Source: JBEBVQ01 sp037190845
GTDB lineage: Bacteria > Bacteroidota > Bacteroidia > Chitinophagales > Chitinophagaceae
Assembly: GCA_037190845.1 (NCBI GenBank)
Contig: JBBCJI010000010.1
Coordinates: forward strand, 58,773-122,772
DNA: 64,000 nt
Reading direction: 5' to 3'
Positions within the stretch are counted from its first letter, which is position 1, and the number at the start of each line of letters is the position of its first letter. The translations under genes and the position numbers were made by a program. The notes under the pieces were generated by a model. It saw only the letters and a program-made list of their open reading frames with translations, searched no databases and was not told where the DNA came from. Shown in pieces: positions 1 to 8,486 of this stretch.

Positions 1-318
1 AGCCTTATGCTCTGTGGCACAGGTGATGATATGGTTGCCTTTGGCAGCATACATTTCAAAGACGCCTTTGAGGGCGAGGTTATTACTTTCGGTAGCGCCG
101 GAGGTAAAGATGATCTCTTGTGGCACAGCATTGATGAGTGAAGCTACTTGCTCCCGTGCAAAGTCTGTCGCTTCTTCTGCCATCCAGCCGAAAGCGTGGT
201 GACGGCTGGCGGCATTCCCGAATTTGTCTGAAAAATAAGGCAGCATCACTTCAAACACCTGCGGATCTACAGGTGTTGTAGCATTGTAATCAAGATATAC
301 CGGCAGTTTAAGCGCCAT
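1..318 (-). CDS. Cysteine desulfurase, IscS/NifS family (5' part; runs off the left edge)
   Basis: Pyridoxal-phosphate enzyme that takes sulfur from L-cysteine for Fe-S cluster and thio-cofactor synthesis in the cytoplasm. Only the first 106 codons are in the window, read from the ATG at 318. The N-terminus reads MALKLPVYLDYNATTPVDP, the typical start of the IscS/NifS group, followed by the FTSGATESNN motif near residues 70-79 and an ATEHK motif at about 101-105, whose His is the conserved PLP-stacking histidine. The C-terminal two thirds, including the PLP lysine and the catalytic cysteine loop, lie outside, so IscS and SufS/NifS subtypes cannot be separated. It is divergent from the epimerase gene at 434, so the 115 bp between them must hold both promoters. 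Confidence 0.93.
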   Translation of the reverse strand, partial: MALKLPVYLDYNATTPVDPQVFEVMLPYFSDKFGNAASRHHAFGWMAEEATDFAREQVASLINAVPQEIIFTSGATESNNLALKGVFEMYAAKGNHIITCATEHKA

Positions 319-433
319 AATTTGCCTGGCTTTTTATGAGAAAGCTAACTACAAAGTTACGCCAAAGAGTACTACTTTAGCGTACGACCCTATTTGAGGT
401 CTATATGTTCCCATTTATAAAATTGATTGTCTG

Positions 434-835
434 ATGCTGAAAATCGAGCATATCGGTATAGCGGTAAAAAGCCTGCAGGAGTCCATCCCTTTATTTGAAC
501 AATTATTGAATACGCCCTGCTATAAAACAGAAGAGGTTGCTGATGAAGGTGTTAATACGGCGTTCTTCCGTACCGGGGAGTCCAAGATCGAATTGTTGGA
601 AGCCACGAAAGAGACCAGTCCGATAGCCAGATATATTGACAAGAAAGGGCCTGGTATACACCATATTGCCTTTGAGGTAGAAAATATTGAGGCCGAAATG
701 AAGCGGCTGGCGGCGCTGGGTTTTGAGTTGCTGCATGAGATGCCTAAAAACGGCGCGGATAACAAACGCATCTGTTTTTTACACCCGAAAAGCACAAACG
801 GGGTATTGGTGGAGTTGTGTGAGGAACGTGGTTAA
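434..835 (+). CDS. mce: Methylmalonyl-CoA epimerase
   Basis: Interconverts (2R)- and (2S)-methylmalonyl-CoA in the propionyl-CoA/succinyl-CoA route. The 133-residue product is full length for this vicinal-oxygen-chelate (glyoxalase fold) family. The two beta-alpha-beta-beta-beta modules are visible, and the expected metal ligands can be read as His6 (KIEHIGIAV), Glu53, His76/His77 (GIHHIAFEV) and Glu127 (VLVELCE). The match to the family is strong along the whole length. The gene stands alone; its stop codon overlaps the first base pairs of a long hairpin repeat (832-906) that separates it from a convergent gene. The mutase genes are not in this window. Confidence 0.93.
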   Translation: MLKIEHIGIAVKSLQESIPLFEQLLNTPCYKTEEVADEGVNTAFFRTGESKIELLEATKETSPIARYIDKKGPGIHHIAFEVENIEAEMKRLAALGFELLHEMPKNGADNKRICFLHPKSTNGVLVELCEERG

Positions 836-906
836 TGTGACAGATGTGTTGAATGTGACGAATGTGTTTATCACATTTTCCACATTCAACACATCTGTCA
901 CATTAA
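832..906. repeat. Hairpin repeat built from ATGTG/CACAT units, copy 1
   Basis: Two perfectly complementary 26-bp arms (832-857 and 881-906) flank a 23-nt loop that itself contains a 6-bp stem (861-866 with 872-877). Each arm is a chain of imperfect direct repeats of the type GATGTGTT/GAATGTGA. It sits between convergent genes and overlaps the mce stop codon, so it may act as a bidirectional terminator. Related copies are at about 1287-1375 and 2581-2680. Confidence 0.8.
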
Positions 907-929
907 TTTAAATGGATGATTTTTCCAGA

Positions 930-1262
930 TTAACACCCGAAGTACCGCACAATACATTCCTTCAGTATCTGTTCCTGGTCGGCCAGACCAGTCACCTGTA
1001 TCTGTTCCGTAACCATATAATGCGGCCAGCCGTCGGCATCGCGGCCTTCGTATTCGAAATAGCCGAGCTGGCTGAGCAGCGTGCAGACAGCAATATGCAT
1101 CAGATCCTGCTTCTGCTCTTTAGTGAATTTTTTCCGCTGCGACATCTGCCCCAGTTCGTTAATACCGATCAGGAACAGGATGCCTTCCATATCCGGCACC
1201 TTATCAAAGCGTTGCTGTAACATTTCTTCTACCTGCTGCCACCGTTGTTCAAACTGATCCAT
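930..1262 (-). CDS. Conserved hypothetical cytoplasmic protein, 110 residues
   Basis: Soluble, charged small protein with no signal peptide or membrane segment and no motif I can name. It has the composition and codon use of a real gene (Glu/Gln/Lys-rich helices, then the motif GYFEYEGRDADGWPHY near residues 67-82), and it is flanked by repeat elements at both ends rather than overlapping another gene. Its position between mce and moxR suggests nothing specific. The open frame on the opposite strand (912-1220) is judged a shadow. Confidence 0.7.
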   Translation of the reverse strand: MDQFEQRWQQVEEMLQQRFDKVPDMEGILFLIGINELGQMSQRKKFTKEQKQDLMHIAVCTLLSQLGYFEYEGRDADGWPHYMVTEQIQVTGLADQEQILKECIVRYFGC

Positions 1263-1286
1263 GGCGGCAAAGGTACGTATCGTAAG

Positions 1287-1375
1287 TGATGTGTTAGATG
1301 TGTCGGAGGTGACAGATGTGTTTTATAACTTTAAACACATCAAACACATTTCCCCCATCAAACACATCTGTCACA
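1287..1375. repeat. Hairpin repeat built from ATGTG/CACAT units, copy 2
   Basis: Three GATGTG/AGGTGACAGATGTG-type units are followed by three CACATC/CACATT-type units. The best arms are 15 bp, 1309-1323 pairing with 1360-1374. It lies in the 305-bp gene-free stretch 1263-1567 between the divergent starts of the 110-residue protein and moxR, unlike the other two copies, which lie between convergent genes. Confidence 0.7.
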
Positions 1376-1490
1376 TTTTACGTGTAACACCGCATTTTTA
1401 AGAAAAGTTAAAACCGGTATTTCATACTAAATATTTACCTTCGACGTTCTATTTTTGGCAAAAGAATCATCTCAAATAGATAATCAGGCG

Positions 1491-1553
1491 ATTTGAAAAT
1501 AAATGATTATGCTTGTGTAACATGGGCATTTTCAAATTGACACATTTTCAAAT
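1491..1553. repeat. ATTTGAAAAT repeats in the moxR upstream region
   Basis: One copy of ATTTGAAAAT (1491-1500) and two inverted copies (ATTTTCAAAT, 1528-1537 and 1544-1553) lie just before the moxR start. The same decamer occurs twice downstream of the aldo/keto reductase gene (8486-8495 and 8510-8519). The first copy could pair with either inverted copy in RNA. Apart from these and copy 2 of the ATGTG hairpin, 1263-1567 shows no gene. Confidence 0.6.
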
Positions 1554-1567
1554 CTCAAATTGGAAAT

Positions 1568-2575
1568 ATGGAACAAACGGCGTCTTCTTTGGATATAAGG
1601 GAACTGAATGAACGCATTCATCAGCAAAGCGCATTTATTGAGCTACTTACGATGGAGCTGAATAAGGCCGTAGTAGGCCAGAAGCACATGGTAGAGCGGC
1701 TGCTGATCGGGTTGCTGGCTAACGGGCACGTATTGCTCGAAGGTGTGCCGGGTCTGGCGAAAACACTGGCGATCAAGTCGCTTGCCTCGGCGATCCATGC
1801 CCGGTTTGCACGTATCCAGTTTACGCCCGACCTGCTGCCGGCGGATGTGCTCGGCACGATGGTGTATAACCCGCAGTCGCATGAATTTGCCGTTCGCAAA
1901 GGTCCGATTTTTGCCAATTTCATCCTGGCGGATGAGATCAACCGTGCCCCCGCCAAAGTGCAGAGCGCCCTGCTCGAAGCGATGCAGGAACGTCAGGTTA
2001 CGATCGGCGATCAGTCTTTTAAGCTGGAGGAACCTTTCCTGGTACTGGCTACCCAGAACCCGATAGAGCAGGAAGGAACGTACGAACTGCCCGAAGCGCA
2101 GGTGGACCGGTTTATGCTGAAGGTGGTCATTTCCTATCCCAAAAAAGAAGAGGAACGCCATATCATCCGTTATAACCTGAATCCCGGCGGTATGCAACAG
2201 ATACAGCCTGTGGTACATCCGGATGAGATACTCCGCGCCCGGCACTTGGTGCGTGAAGTGTATATGGATGAAAAGATCGAGCAGTATATTCTGGATATTG
2301 TATTTGCTACCCGTTTCCCCGAAGAATATAAGCTGAACAAGCTAAAGCCGCTGATCAGCTATGGCGCTTCTCCCCGTGCAAGCATCAGTCTTGCATTGGC
2401 GGCAAAAGCCTATGCGTTCATCAAACGCCGTGGTTACGTGATCCCGGAAGATATCCGTGCTGTTTGTCATGACGTAATGCGCCACCGTATCGGCATCACC
2501 TACGAAGCGGAAGCCGAGAACATGACCAGCGAACATATCCTCAATGAAATACTGAACGTGGTGGAAGTGCCGTAG
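1568..2575 (+). CDS. MoxR-family AAA+ ATPase
   Basis: Chaperone-like ATPase of the MoxR class, which in known cases helps assemble or activate metal- or VWA-domain proteins and is often coupled to DUF58 genes. Visible motifs are Walker A GVPGLAKT (residues 59-66), Walker B FILADEINRAP (118-128), sensor 1 ATQNP (161-165) and the family signature QEGTYELPEAQVDRF (168-182). The length of 335 residues is normal. The usual DUF58 and VWA neighbours are absent: the next gene is convergent, and there is only a hairpin repeat in the 113-bp gap. The substrate is therefore not indicated by context. Confidence 0.93.
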   Translation: MEQTASSLDIRELNERIHQQSAFIELLTMELNKAVVGQKHMVERLLIGLLANGHVLLEGVPGLAKTLAIKSLASAIHARFARIQFTPDLLPADVLGTMVYNPQSHEFAVRKGPIFANFILADEINRAPAKVQSALLEAMQERQVTIGDQSFKLEEPFLVLATQNPIEQEGTYELPEAQVDRFMLKVVISYPKKEEERHIIRYNLNPGGMQQIQPVVHPDEILRARHLVREVYMDEKIEQYILDIVFATRFPEEYKLNKLKPLISYGASPRASISLALAAKAYAFIKRRGYVIPEDIRAVCHDVMRHRIGITYEAEAENMTSEHILNEILNVVEVP

Positions 2576-2580
2576 GGTTG

Positions 2581-2680
2581 TTTAGATGTGACAAATGTGT
2601 GTGATGTGCCGGATATGTTGTACAAGGATTAAACACATCCGACACATTTTCCACATCAAACACATCCCCTCACATCTAAA
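2581..2680. repeat. Hairpin repeat built from ATGTG/CACAT units, copy 3
   Basis: Outer arms TTTAGATGTG (2581-2590) and CACATCTAAA (2671-2680) are perfect complements. Between them, imperfect runs of GTGATGTG-type units on the left face CACATC-type units on the right. It fills nearly all of the gap between the convergent moxR and TPR genes, so it may terminate both transcripts. Confidence 0.75.
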
Positions 2681-2688
2681 TGGAAGAT

Positions 2689-3204
2689 CTACCTATGGTC
2701 CAGCGCTGCTTCCAGCTCTTCAATCCGCGGCTGTAACGCCGGCGCGGGATTGTTGTTTTTTGCTTCAGCCAGATAATGGGCGGATTTATCCCGGTCTCCG
2801 ATATTGAAATAAATCCCGGCGAGGTTCAGGGATGCGATGGTCCGGTCGTGCTTTGTGCGTAATCCGATATTCAGCGCTTCTTCGAGGTGCGGCGCGGCTA
2901 TCTGGAAATTGTTTTTCCGTGCTTCGATCAGACCAGCAGCGAGATAGTAATATGCTTTTTGTGTTTTGGCGAGATACCGGGGGTATTTTGTCTTGCGGAG
3001 TGTACGCTCGGCGGCTTCAAAATCGTTGGAGCCCAGTTTGCGTAATGCGAGGAAAACGGTTCCGTTCAGGAAAAATCCAATGGTCTGGAAGACGGGTATG
3101 GTCAGGAAGAGCGTACCCAGCGTCCAGTTGCCGGCAGCGAAAAAATAAATGGCGGAAATAAGTCCGCTCACAGAGAGAATAATGCGTGTGGTCAATGATA
3201 ACAT
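2689..3204 (-). CDS. Membrane protein with TPR-like helices
   Basis: The 171-residue product begins with two hydrophobic segments (about residues 8-25 and 29-53, TRIILSVSGLISAIYFFAAG and the FLTIPVFQTIGFFL stretch). A cytoplasmic part follows, whose paired helices (EAAERTLRKTKY, AAPHLEEALNIG, IASLNLAGIYFNIGDRDKSA) read as two to three TPR units. It is probably a small inner-membrane scaffold. No partner can be named. Family recognition is only at the TPR level. Confidence 0.7.
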   Translation of the reverse strand: MLSLTTRIILSVSGLISAIYFFAAGNWTLGTLFLTIPVFQTIGFFLNGTVFLALRKLGSNDFEAAERTLRKTKYPRYLAKTQKAYYYLAAGLIEARKNNFQIAAPHLEEALNIGLRTKHDRTIASLNLAGIYFNIGDRDKSAHYLAEAKNNNPAPALQPRIEELEAALDHR

Positions 3205-3420
3205 GGCGGCAAATTACAGCTTTTTTGAGGCATTAACCCGTCTGTAAAGTGGCATTGTTATATTGTTTCAGACAAAATCAGATAGCATATTTATTAGTGA
3301 GGTAAATAGAATCCGGCAGAACGTTAGAATTTATTTATAATAAAAAACATAAAATATAGTTATATGATTTTTAATTCGTTTTAATGCTGTAATTTGTATT
3401 TCAGATCAACTATACGGGAT

Positions 3421-3978
3421 ATGGAATTACAAACTATCCAAAGCAGGATTTATGAAATACGGGGGCAAAAGGTGATGTTGGATTTTGATCTTGCTGTATT
3501 GTATGAAACAGAAACAAAACGCCTGAAGGAAGCCGTACGGCGTAATATACACCGCTTCCCGGCTGACTTTATGTTTGAACTTACCCAAAAGGAGTTTGAA
3601 AGTTTGAGGACGCAATTTGCGTCCTCAAAAAGAGGGGGTATCCGGTACAAGCCCTTTGCATTTACCGAACAGGGTGTTGCCATGCTGGCGAGTGTATTAA
3701 GCAGTCCTAAAGCCATAGAGGTAAACATACAGATAGTAAGAGCTTTTGTATTCCTGCGGCAATATGCGTTAAGCCATCAGGATCTGACCGAAAAGCTAAA
3801 AAAACTGGAACGTAAGTACAACAAGCAATTCAAAGACGTTTACGAAGCAATTGGCTATCTGCTGAAAAAAGACCAACAGGATACCGAACAGAGAGAACGC
3901 AACCGGATCGGATTTAATGCCGGAAAAGAATCCGACAACCCGGGAAACAGGGATGGAAAGAAAGAGCATGACCGGTAA
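3421..3978 (+). CDS. ORF6N domain protein (phage/mobile-element type DNA-binding protein)
   Basis: The N-terminal ~110 residues match the ORF6N domain (PF10543): an RIYEIRGQKVMLDFDLAVLY core, then TKRLKEAVRRN and RFPADFMFELTQKE, and the family's FAFTEQGVAMLASVLSSPKA and FVFLRQYA segments. Proteins with this domain are common in phages and integrated elements and are thought to bind DNA. The C-terminus is a charged coiled coil ending in a low-complexity tail. I start it at the ATG at 3421 rather than the in-frame TTG at 3394 because the domain begins directly there. The 200 bp upstream is AT-rich and gene-free. No other phage gene is adjacent, so it is likely a stranded accessory gene. Confidence 0.85.
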   Translation: MELQTIQSRIYEIRGQKVMLDFDLAVLYETETKRLKEAVRRNIHRFPADFMFELTQKEFESLRTQFASSKRGGIRYKPFAFTEQGVAMLASVLSSPKAIEVNIQIVRAFVFLRQYALSHQDLTEKLKKLERKYNKQFKDVYEAIGYLLKKDQQDTEQRERNRIGFNAGKESDNPGNRDGKKEHDR

Positions 3979-4024
3979 TACCAGCACAGAAACTTAACCG
4001 AAATATTTGTAAGTTTAATGTGTC

Positions 4025-5023
4025 ATGAAACAATACTCAATTTTACTGTTGTTGTATATTATATGGCAACAGCAATCGTCGGCTCAAACGATTAATGCAG
4101 ACAACCTGAACCGGCTGATTACATTTTGCGATTCAACAAAAGCAGATGAAGTGCTCCTCAGCCATAAGGGGAAAACGGTAGCCCGGTGGAAAAGAACGGA
4201 TTTCAGTGCTTTGCAAAGAGACACGGCCATATGGGAGTGCGGCACCGCTTATATGTACACCGCTTCCATGGTTAAATCGTGGACAGGGTTAGTTATAGGT
4301 ATATTGATTGACAAAGGTCTGATAAATCAGGTTGATGATCCTGTTTGCAAATACATTCCTGAATGGAAAGCGGGTTGCGAAAATAAAATAACCATCAGGC
4401 ATCTGCTGACCATGACTGCGGGTATCAACAAGCGGCCCGGTGCGGAAAGTATACTTGCCCACGAAGACATGAACCGTTATGTGCTGAACCTGCAACCGGA
4501 TACACTCCCGGGGATCAGGTTCCGTTACTCCAATGAATCCGTGCAACTTCTCGGCATCATCATGGAAAGAGTGACCGGTAAAAAAGCAGATGCTGTTTTT
4601 GATGAGTACCTGTTCCGGCCGATGAAAATGGATTCATCAAGCCTGGCAAAAGATGCCGTGGGTAATGTGGTGGTATATGGAGGCTGTACCACCACTGTTG
4701 ATAATGCCTGTAAGATAGGCATGCTTATGCGCAACCAGGGATTGTTTGAAGATCAAAGAATCGTTTCGGAGCAGTGGGTCAATGAATCCATAACACCAAG
4801 TCCGCTGGCGCCCTATTATGGTTACCTGTGGTGGATTGATAAAAGCTCCAAATACTGGAATTATGCTGCAACCGGCGACTTGGGACAAATGACCATTATT
4901 TTTCCCGACCTGGATTTGATTTTTATCAGAAGGCAATCCTGTGATTTATCGGCGGCAAGCAGCAGGATGAGCTGGATGGGACCTAAGTTTCTGGAGCTTA
5001 TATCCGGGGTTGTGAGTGAATAG
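4025..5023 (+). CDS. Periplasmic serine hydrolase, class C beta-lactamase/penicillin-binding-protein fold
   Basis: Secreted enzyme with a signal peptide (residues 1-20, cleavage after QQSSA). The acyl-enzyme serine motif is SMVK (Ser81, Lys84) and the second motif is YSN (168-170), so the active-site nucleophile, general base and YxN tyrosine are all present. The third motif is probably the ATGDLGQ segment (about residues 281-287). The family hydrolyses beta-lactams, D-amino-acid peptides or esters; the substrate cannot be predicted. It is followed by a second, distantly related hydrolase 78 bp downstream on the same strand. Confidence 0.85.
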   Translation: MKQYSILLLLYIIWQQQSSAQTINADNLNRLITFCDSTKADEVLLSHKGKTVARWKRTDFSALQRDTAIWECGTAYMYTASMVKSWTGLVIGILIDKGLINQVDDPVCKYIPEWKAGCENKITIRHLLTMTAGINKRPGAESILAHEDMNRYVLNLQPDTLPGIRFRYSNESVQLLGIIMERVTGKKADAVFDEYLFRPMKMDSSSLAKDAVGNVVVYGGCTTTVDNACKIGMLMRNQGLFEDQRIVSEQWVNESITPSPLAPYYGYLWWIDKSSKYWNYAATGDLGQMTIIFPDLDLIFIRRQSCDLSAASSRMSWMGPKFLELISGVVSE

Positions 5024-5101
5024 CTTCGCCCGGCATTGCATGCGGCCTGATTTCTTTTTTGTTGCAGGAAACAGTAAATTAGGGTATCGAAACGCTTATT
5101 T

Positions 5102-6295
5102 ATGAAAACAATATGGGTGGTTATCCTGCTCTCCGTAACCCTCAGCTCCTGCCATGTGGTGCGTTTTTTTACGCTGAATTTTGCGGATATCGGGGATTAT
5201 AAAAAATTCCCGAAAAAGGAGATCAGCAAGGGAGAAACACGGTTTTATTTTTCCCCGTCTGCCGGCTCAATGCCGGTATTTCCCGCATCTGTAGCCTATA
5301 AAGACAACAAGTATGATTTTGAAACATTCCTCGAAAAATCCGGTACGGTAGCTTTCCTGCTCATCCGCAACGACACGCTTCTGTACGAACGTTATCCCGG
5401 GAAATACGAACAGGACGTGATCGTGCCGTCATTTTCAGTAGCCAAATCATTTGTGTCTGCCCTGATGGGTATTGCTATAGACGAAGGGTATGTAAAAAGT
5501 GTGGAAGATCCTGTTACCCGTTACCTGCCGGAGCTGAATGAACGGGATTTCGGAAAGATCACCATCGTGGATCTGCTCGATATGCGTTCCGGTATCCGGT
5601 TTAATGAAGGGTATGTCAATCCGTTTGGCGATGTCGCTAAATACTATTACGGCACTAATCTGAATAAATACGTCCGGAAACTGAAAACAGAACGTCCTCC
5701 GGGGGAAGCGTTTGAGTACCGGAGTGTGAACACACAGTTGCTCGGGATGATCATAAGCCGCGCCACATCCCGGCCGCTTTCACAATACCTGCAGGAAAAA
5801 ATATGGAGCCGCCTGGATATGGAGTATGATGCAAGCTGGAGCATAGACAGCCGGAAGCACCAGACAGAAAAAGCTTTCTGTTGCATCAACGCTCGTGCGC
5901 GCGATTTTGCCCGGCTGGGCAGGTTATATCTGCATGAAGGCAACTGGAACGGGGAGCAGATCGTATCGAAAGCATGGGTGCGCAGATCAGTAATGTTTGA
6001 CCAGCCGAAAAACGAATTCCGGTATTCCTCGCAGTGGTGGCATAACAGGATATTCTATGAGCCTGCCGACAGCGCTACGCTGACGGGACTTTATCAGTCC
6101 ATACAGGTAAACGGATCGTCTGGCGCTATGTATAAAATGCTGGCGGCGCCTGCCGGTGATTTCTACGCCCGGGGCATCCTGGGGCAGTATGTATACGTGC
6201 TGCCGGAGAAAAATATCGTTATCGTGCGTCTGGGAAAAACCAGGAAGCATGTAGACTGGGACCGGTTTTTAAGGGAAATTGCCCTGATGAATTGA
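5102..6295 (+). CDS. Serine hydrolase lipoprotein, beta-lactamase-like
   Basis: The N-terminus is a lipoprotein signal with lipobox LSSC (Cys17), so the enzyme is probably anchored in a membrane. The catalytic SVAK motif is Ser112-Lys115. The YxS/N motif reads YRS (206-208), a common variant in this esterase-like branch. The middle segment LLDMRSGIRFNEGY fits the family, and the C-terminal GQYVYVLPEKNIVIVRLGKT strand carries the third motif region. At 397 residues it is of normal length. It is a paralogue in fold, not a duplicate, of the hydrolase just upstream. The lipidation point and the YRS variant are the main differences. Confidence 0.87.
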   Translation: MKTIWVVILLSVTLSSCHVVRFFTLNFADIGDYKKFPKKEISKGETRFYFSPSAGSMPVFPASVAYKDNKYDFETFLEKSGTVAFLLIRNDTLLYERYPGKYEQDVIVPSFSVAKSFVSALMGIAIDEGYVKSVEDPVTRYLPELNERDFGKITIVDLLDMRSGIRFNEGYVNPFGDVAKYYYGTNLNKYVRKLKTERPPGEAFEYRSVNTQLLGMIISRATSRPLSQYLQEKIWSRLDMEYDASWSIDSRKHQTEKAFCCINARARDFARLGRLYLHEGNWNGEQIVSKAWVRRSVMFDQPKNEFRYSSQWWHNRIFYEPADSATLTGLYQSIQVNGSSGAMYKMLAAPAGDFYARGILGQYVYVLPEKNIVIVRLGKTRKHVDWDRFLREIALMN

Positions 6296-6330
6296 TACAT
6301 GCTATTAAAAAAGTTCCTTACTTTGACATA

Positions 6331-6924
6331 ATGACAACCCGTATTCTCACATTATTCGGCGAAGAGCTGCCTCCCGAACCGCCTGCCCCCGGGGGCGGGA
6401 AGCGGAAAAGTAGTGAACATAAAACAAAAAAGGCGGAACAGCCGGATACGGAGCCGCCTGCAGCAGAACCGGAGCAGAAAACGAAGACGGTAAAAAAGAG
6501 CCTGAAGAAAAAAGCGGATCCGGCTCCGCGCAGGAAGAAAGAAAAGCCTGCCGGTAAGATGGCACAGGGTGAGGCGCCGGCGATACTGGCCGGTTGGCAG
6601 CCGGAAAAACAATACTATACGATCGGGGAAGTGGCCGGCCTTTTCAGAGTCAATATATCGCATATCCGCTTCTGGACGAACGAGTTCGGGCTTAGGGTCC
6701 GTACTACCCGCAAGGGCGACCGGCTGTATCCACCTGAAATTGTGCAGGAGCTGCGTATGATCTATCACCTGGTAAAAGAAAGGGGCTTTACCCTGAATGG
6801 TGCGAAAACCAAGCTCAAAGAAAACAAAAAGGCAGAGCTCGAAGCGGTGAGCCTGAAGCAATCATTGCAATCGTTGCGTAACCAATTACTGGAAATACGC
6901 AACCAGCTTGCCGGAACAACCTGA
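6331..6924 (+). CDS. MerR-family transcriptional regulator with a long basic N-terminal tail
   Basis: The MerR-type winged helix-turn-helix is at about residues 95-165, with the YTIGEVAGLFRV and IRFWTNEFGL segments, KGDRLYPPEIV, and the ERGFTLNGAKTKLKE wing/helix. A short helical C-terminus would form the dimer coiled coil; there is no effector-binding domain. The first ~90 residues are a Pro/Lys/Glu-rich low-complexity tail, unusual for MerR but seen in Bacteroidota relatives. I use the ATG at 6331; a TTG at 6292 would overlap the upstream stop. The stop is separated from the next ATG by two bases, so it is probably cotranscribed with the thioredoxin-like gene. Confidence 0.87.
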   Translation: MTTRILTLFGEELPPEPPAPGGGKRKSSEHKTKKAEQPDTEPPAAEPEQKTKTVKKSLKKKADPAPRRKKEKPAGKMAQGEAPAILAGWQPEKQYYTIGEVAGLFRVNISHIRFWTNEFGLRVRTTRKGDRLYPPEIVQELRMIYHLVKERGFTLNGAKTKLKENKKAELEAVSLKQSLQSLRNQLLEIRNQLAGTT

Positions 6925-6926
6925 TC

Positions 6927-7424
6927 ATGAAACCACTTTTTTTAATCATAATAGTTGCCATGGCTTGGGGGTCATTGAAGGCGCAAACTGACAACGGAGC
7001 AACGGAGGAAGGTATCGTTACCGGTATCCTTACATTTGATATGCTCGGCAACAACCCGGACTTCTCCTGGTTTCACGAAGGCGCTGCAGCTTATGAGCCG
7101 GATGCTGCGGCAGTTGCTTACCTGGCACAACAACTGACAAATCATGACCTGGTGATCTTCATGGGTACCTGGTGCGAAGATTCGCAGCGCCTGATACCAC
7201 AACTATACAAAATACTCCGGGAGATAAAATATCCTGCAGGACAGGTGCAGTTGTACGGACTCGACCGGTCTAAACAATCGGCCGACGGATTGCATGAAGC
7301 ATATAAAATAGAATGGGTGCCTACCATTATAATTACACAAAACGGGAAAGAGCTGGGGCGTATTGTCGAGACTGTACGGGAAAGTATGGAAGCCGATCTG
7401 GTGGGTATATGCCGGCAGCAGTAA
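6927..7424 (+). CDS. Secreted thioredoxin-like protein lacking the second active-site cysteine
   Basis: A signal peptide (residues 1-19, cleaved after SLKA) sends this protein to the periplasm. The thioredoxin fold is recognised by LVIFMGTWCEDSQRLIPQL, with active site W82-C83-E-D-S86 in place of CxxC, and by the cis-proline loop WVPTI (Pro132). With Ser in the second position it cannot do classical dithiol exchange; a monothiol, binding or reductase-accepting role is more likely. It overlaps the promoter space of the MerR gene, being two bases from its stop, so the two are translationally close. Confidence 0.85.
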   Translation: MKPLFLIIIVAMAWGSLKAQTDNGATEEGIVTGILTFDMLGNNPDFSWFHEGAAAYEPDAAAVAYLAQQLTNHDLVIFMGTWCEDSQRLIPQLYKILREIKYPAGQVQLYGLDRSKQSADGLHEAYKIEWVPTIIITQNGKELGRIVETVRESMEADLVGICRQQ

Positions 7425-7496
7425 GGCGGCATAGTTTTATTTATTGAAATAACGGATAGCAGGCTTATCTTTTAAAGATACAAAAAAAACGGAAAT

Positions 7497-8486
7497 ATGG
7501 AATATCGTCGTATGGGCCGTACCGGCCTCCAGTTGAGCGTCTTATCGTATGGGTCTTGGGTGACTTTTGCCAAGCAGATAGACGACGGGATATCAGACCG
7601 GCTGATGAGCCTCGCCTATGACAACGGGGTTAATTTTTTTGACAACGCAGAAGTATACAGCCGCGGCGAATCGGAAAAAATGATGGGCCGTATCCTGAAA
7701 AAGAAAGACTGGGAGCGGTCCTCCTATATTGTCTCGAGCAAGGTGTTTTTTGGCTGGCACGGCGAAGCCAATAAGCCGACTCAGAAAGGCCTCAGCCGCA
7801 AACACATCATGGAAGCCTGCCACGAAGCGCTTGAGCGCCTGCAGGTGGAATACCTCGATCTTTATTTCTGCCATCGTCCCGACCGGAGTACACCGATGGA
7901 CGAAATCGTGCGCACTATGAATACCCTGATACAACAGGGAAAGATATTTTACTGGGGAACCAGCGAATGGACAGCGGCAGAGATCATGGAAGCGCATATG
8001 GTGGCGCGCGAGCTGGGTATGGAAGGCCCTGCGGTGGAGCAGCCGCAGTACAACCTGTTTGAACGGCAGAAGGTGGATGCCGATTATTATACGATATTCC
8101 GCAACATCGGTATGGGCACCACGATCTGGAGCCCGCTTGCTTCGGGTCTGCTGACGGGGAAATACAACAACGACATTCCCGAAGGCTCGCGCCTTGCCCT
8201 GGATGGATTTGAATGGCTGAAGGACAGGACGCTGAGTGACGAGCGGATTGCACGCGTACGCGCATTATCTGCCGTAGCAGAGGAGCTGGATACATCGCTT
8301 GCTACCCTTGCGGTAGCCTGGTGTATCCGTAATCCTTATGTGACTACGGCAATTCTGGGCGCAACAAAGGAATCGCAGCTTACGGAAAACCTGAAAGCGC
8401 TGGAGGTGTATCCCCGGCTGACTGACGAGTTGATGGAACGGATAGATGAAGTAATGGGTACGAAGCCGGTGGTGACCACTTTTTAA
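7497..8486 (+). CDS. Aldo/keto reductase, voltage-gated-K-channel-beta-like branch
   Basis: NADPH-dependent oxidoreductase with the TIM-barrel aldo/keto reductase fold. The catalytic tetrad is intact: Asp49 (NFFDNAEVY), Tyr54, Lys82 (IVSSKVF) and His126 (LYFCHRPD). The SPLASGLLTGKY loop and the C-terminal ILGATKESQL cofactor-binding segment place it in the Kv-beta/YghZ-like branch. The 329-residue length is normal. The physiological substrate is unknown. It is monocistronic in appearance and is followed by ATTTGAAAAT repeats and a 28-bp inverted repeat. Confidence 0.92.
   Translation: MEYRRMGRTGLQLSVLSYGSWVTFAKQIDDGISDRLMSLAYDNGVNFFDNAEVYSRGESEKMMGRILKKKDWERSSYIVSSKVFFGWHGEANKPTQKGLSRKHIMEACHEALERLQVEYLDLYFCHRPDRSTPMDEIVRTMNTLIQQGKIFYWGTSEWTAAEIMEAHMVARELGMEGPAVEQPQYNLFERQKVDADYYTIFRNIGMGTTIWSPLASGLLTGKYNNDIPEGSRLALDGFEWLKDRTLSDERIARVRALSAVAEELDTSLATLAVAWCIRNPYVTTAILGATKESQLTENLKALEVYPRLTDELMERIDEVMGTKPVVTTF

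Noticed and set aside
912..1220. 102-codon open frame on the plus strand
   Set aside because: It lies opposite the 110-residue gene at 930-1262, and its translation has no protein-like pattern; the minus-strand reading is better.
2595..2807. 70-codon frame rich in Cys, His and Ile
   Set aside because: It is produced by translating the ATGTG hairpin repeat and then the antisense of the TPR gene.
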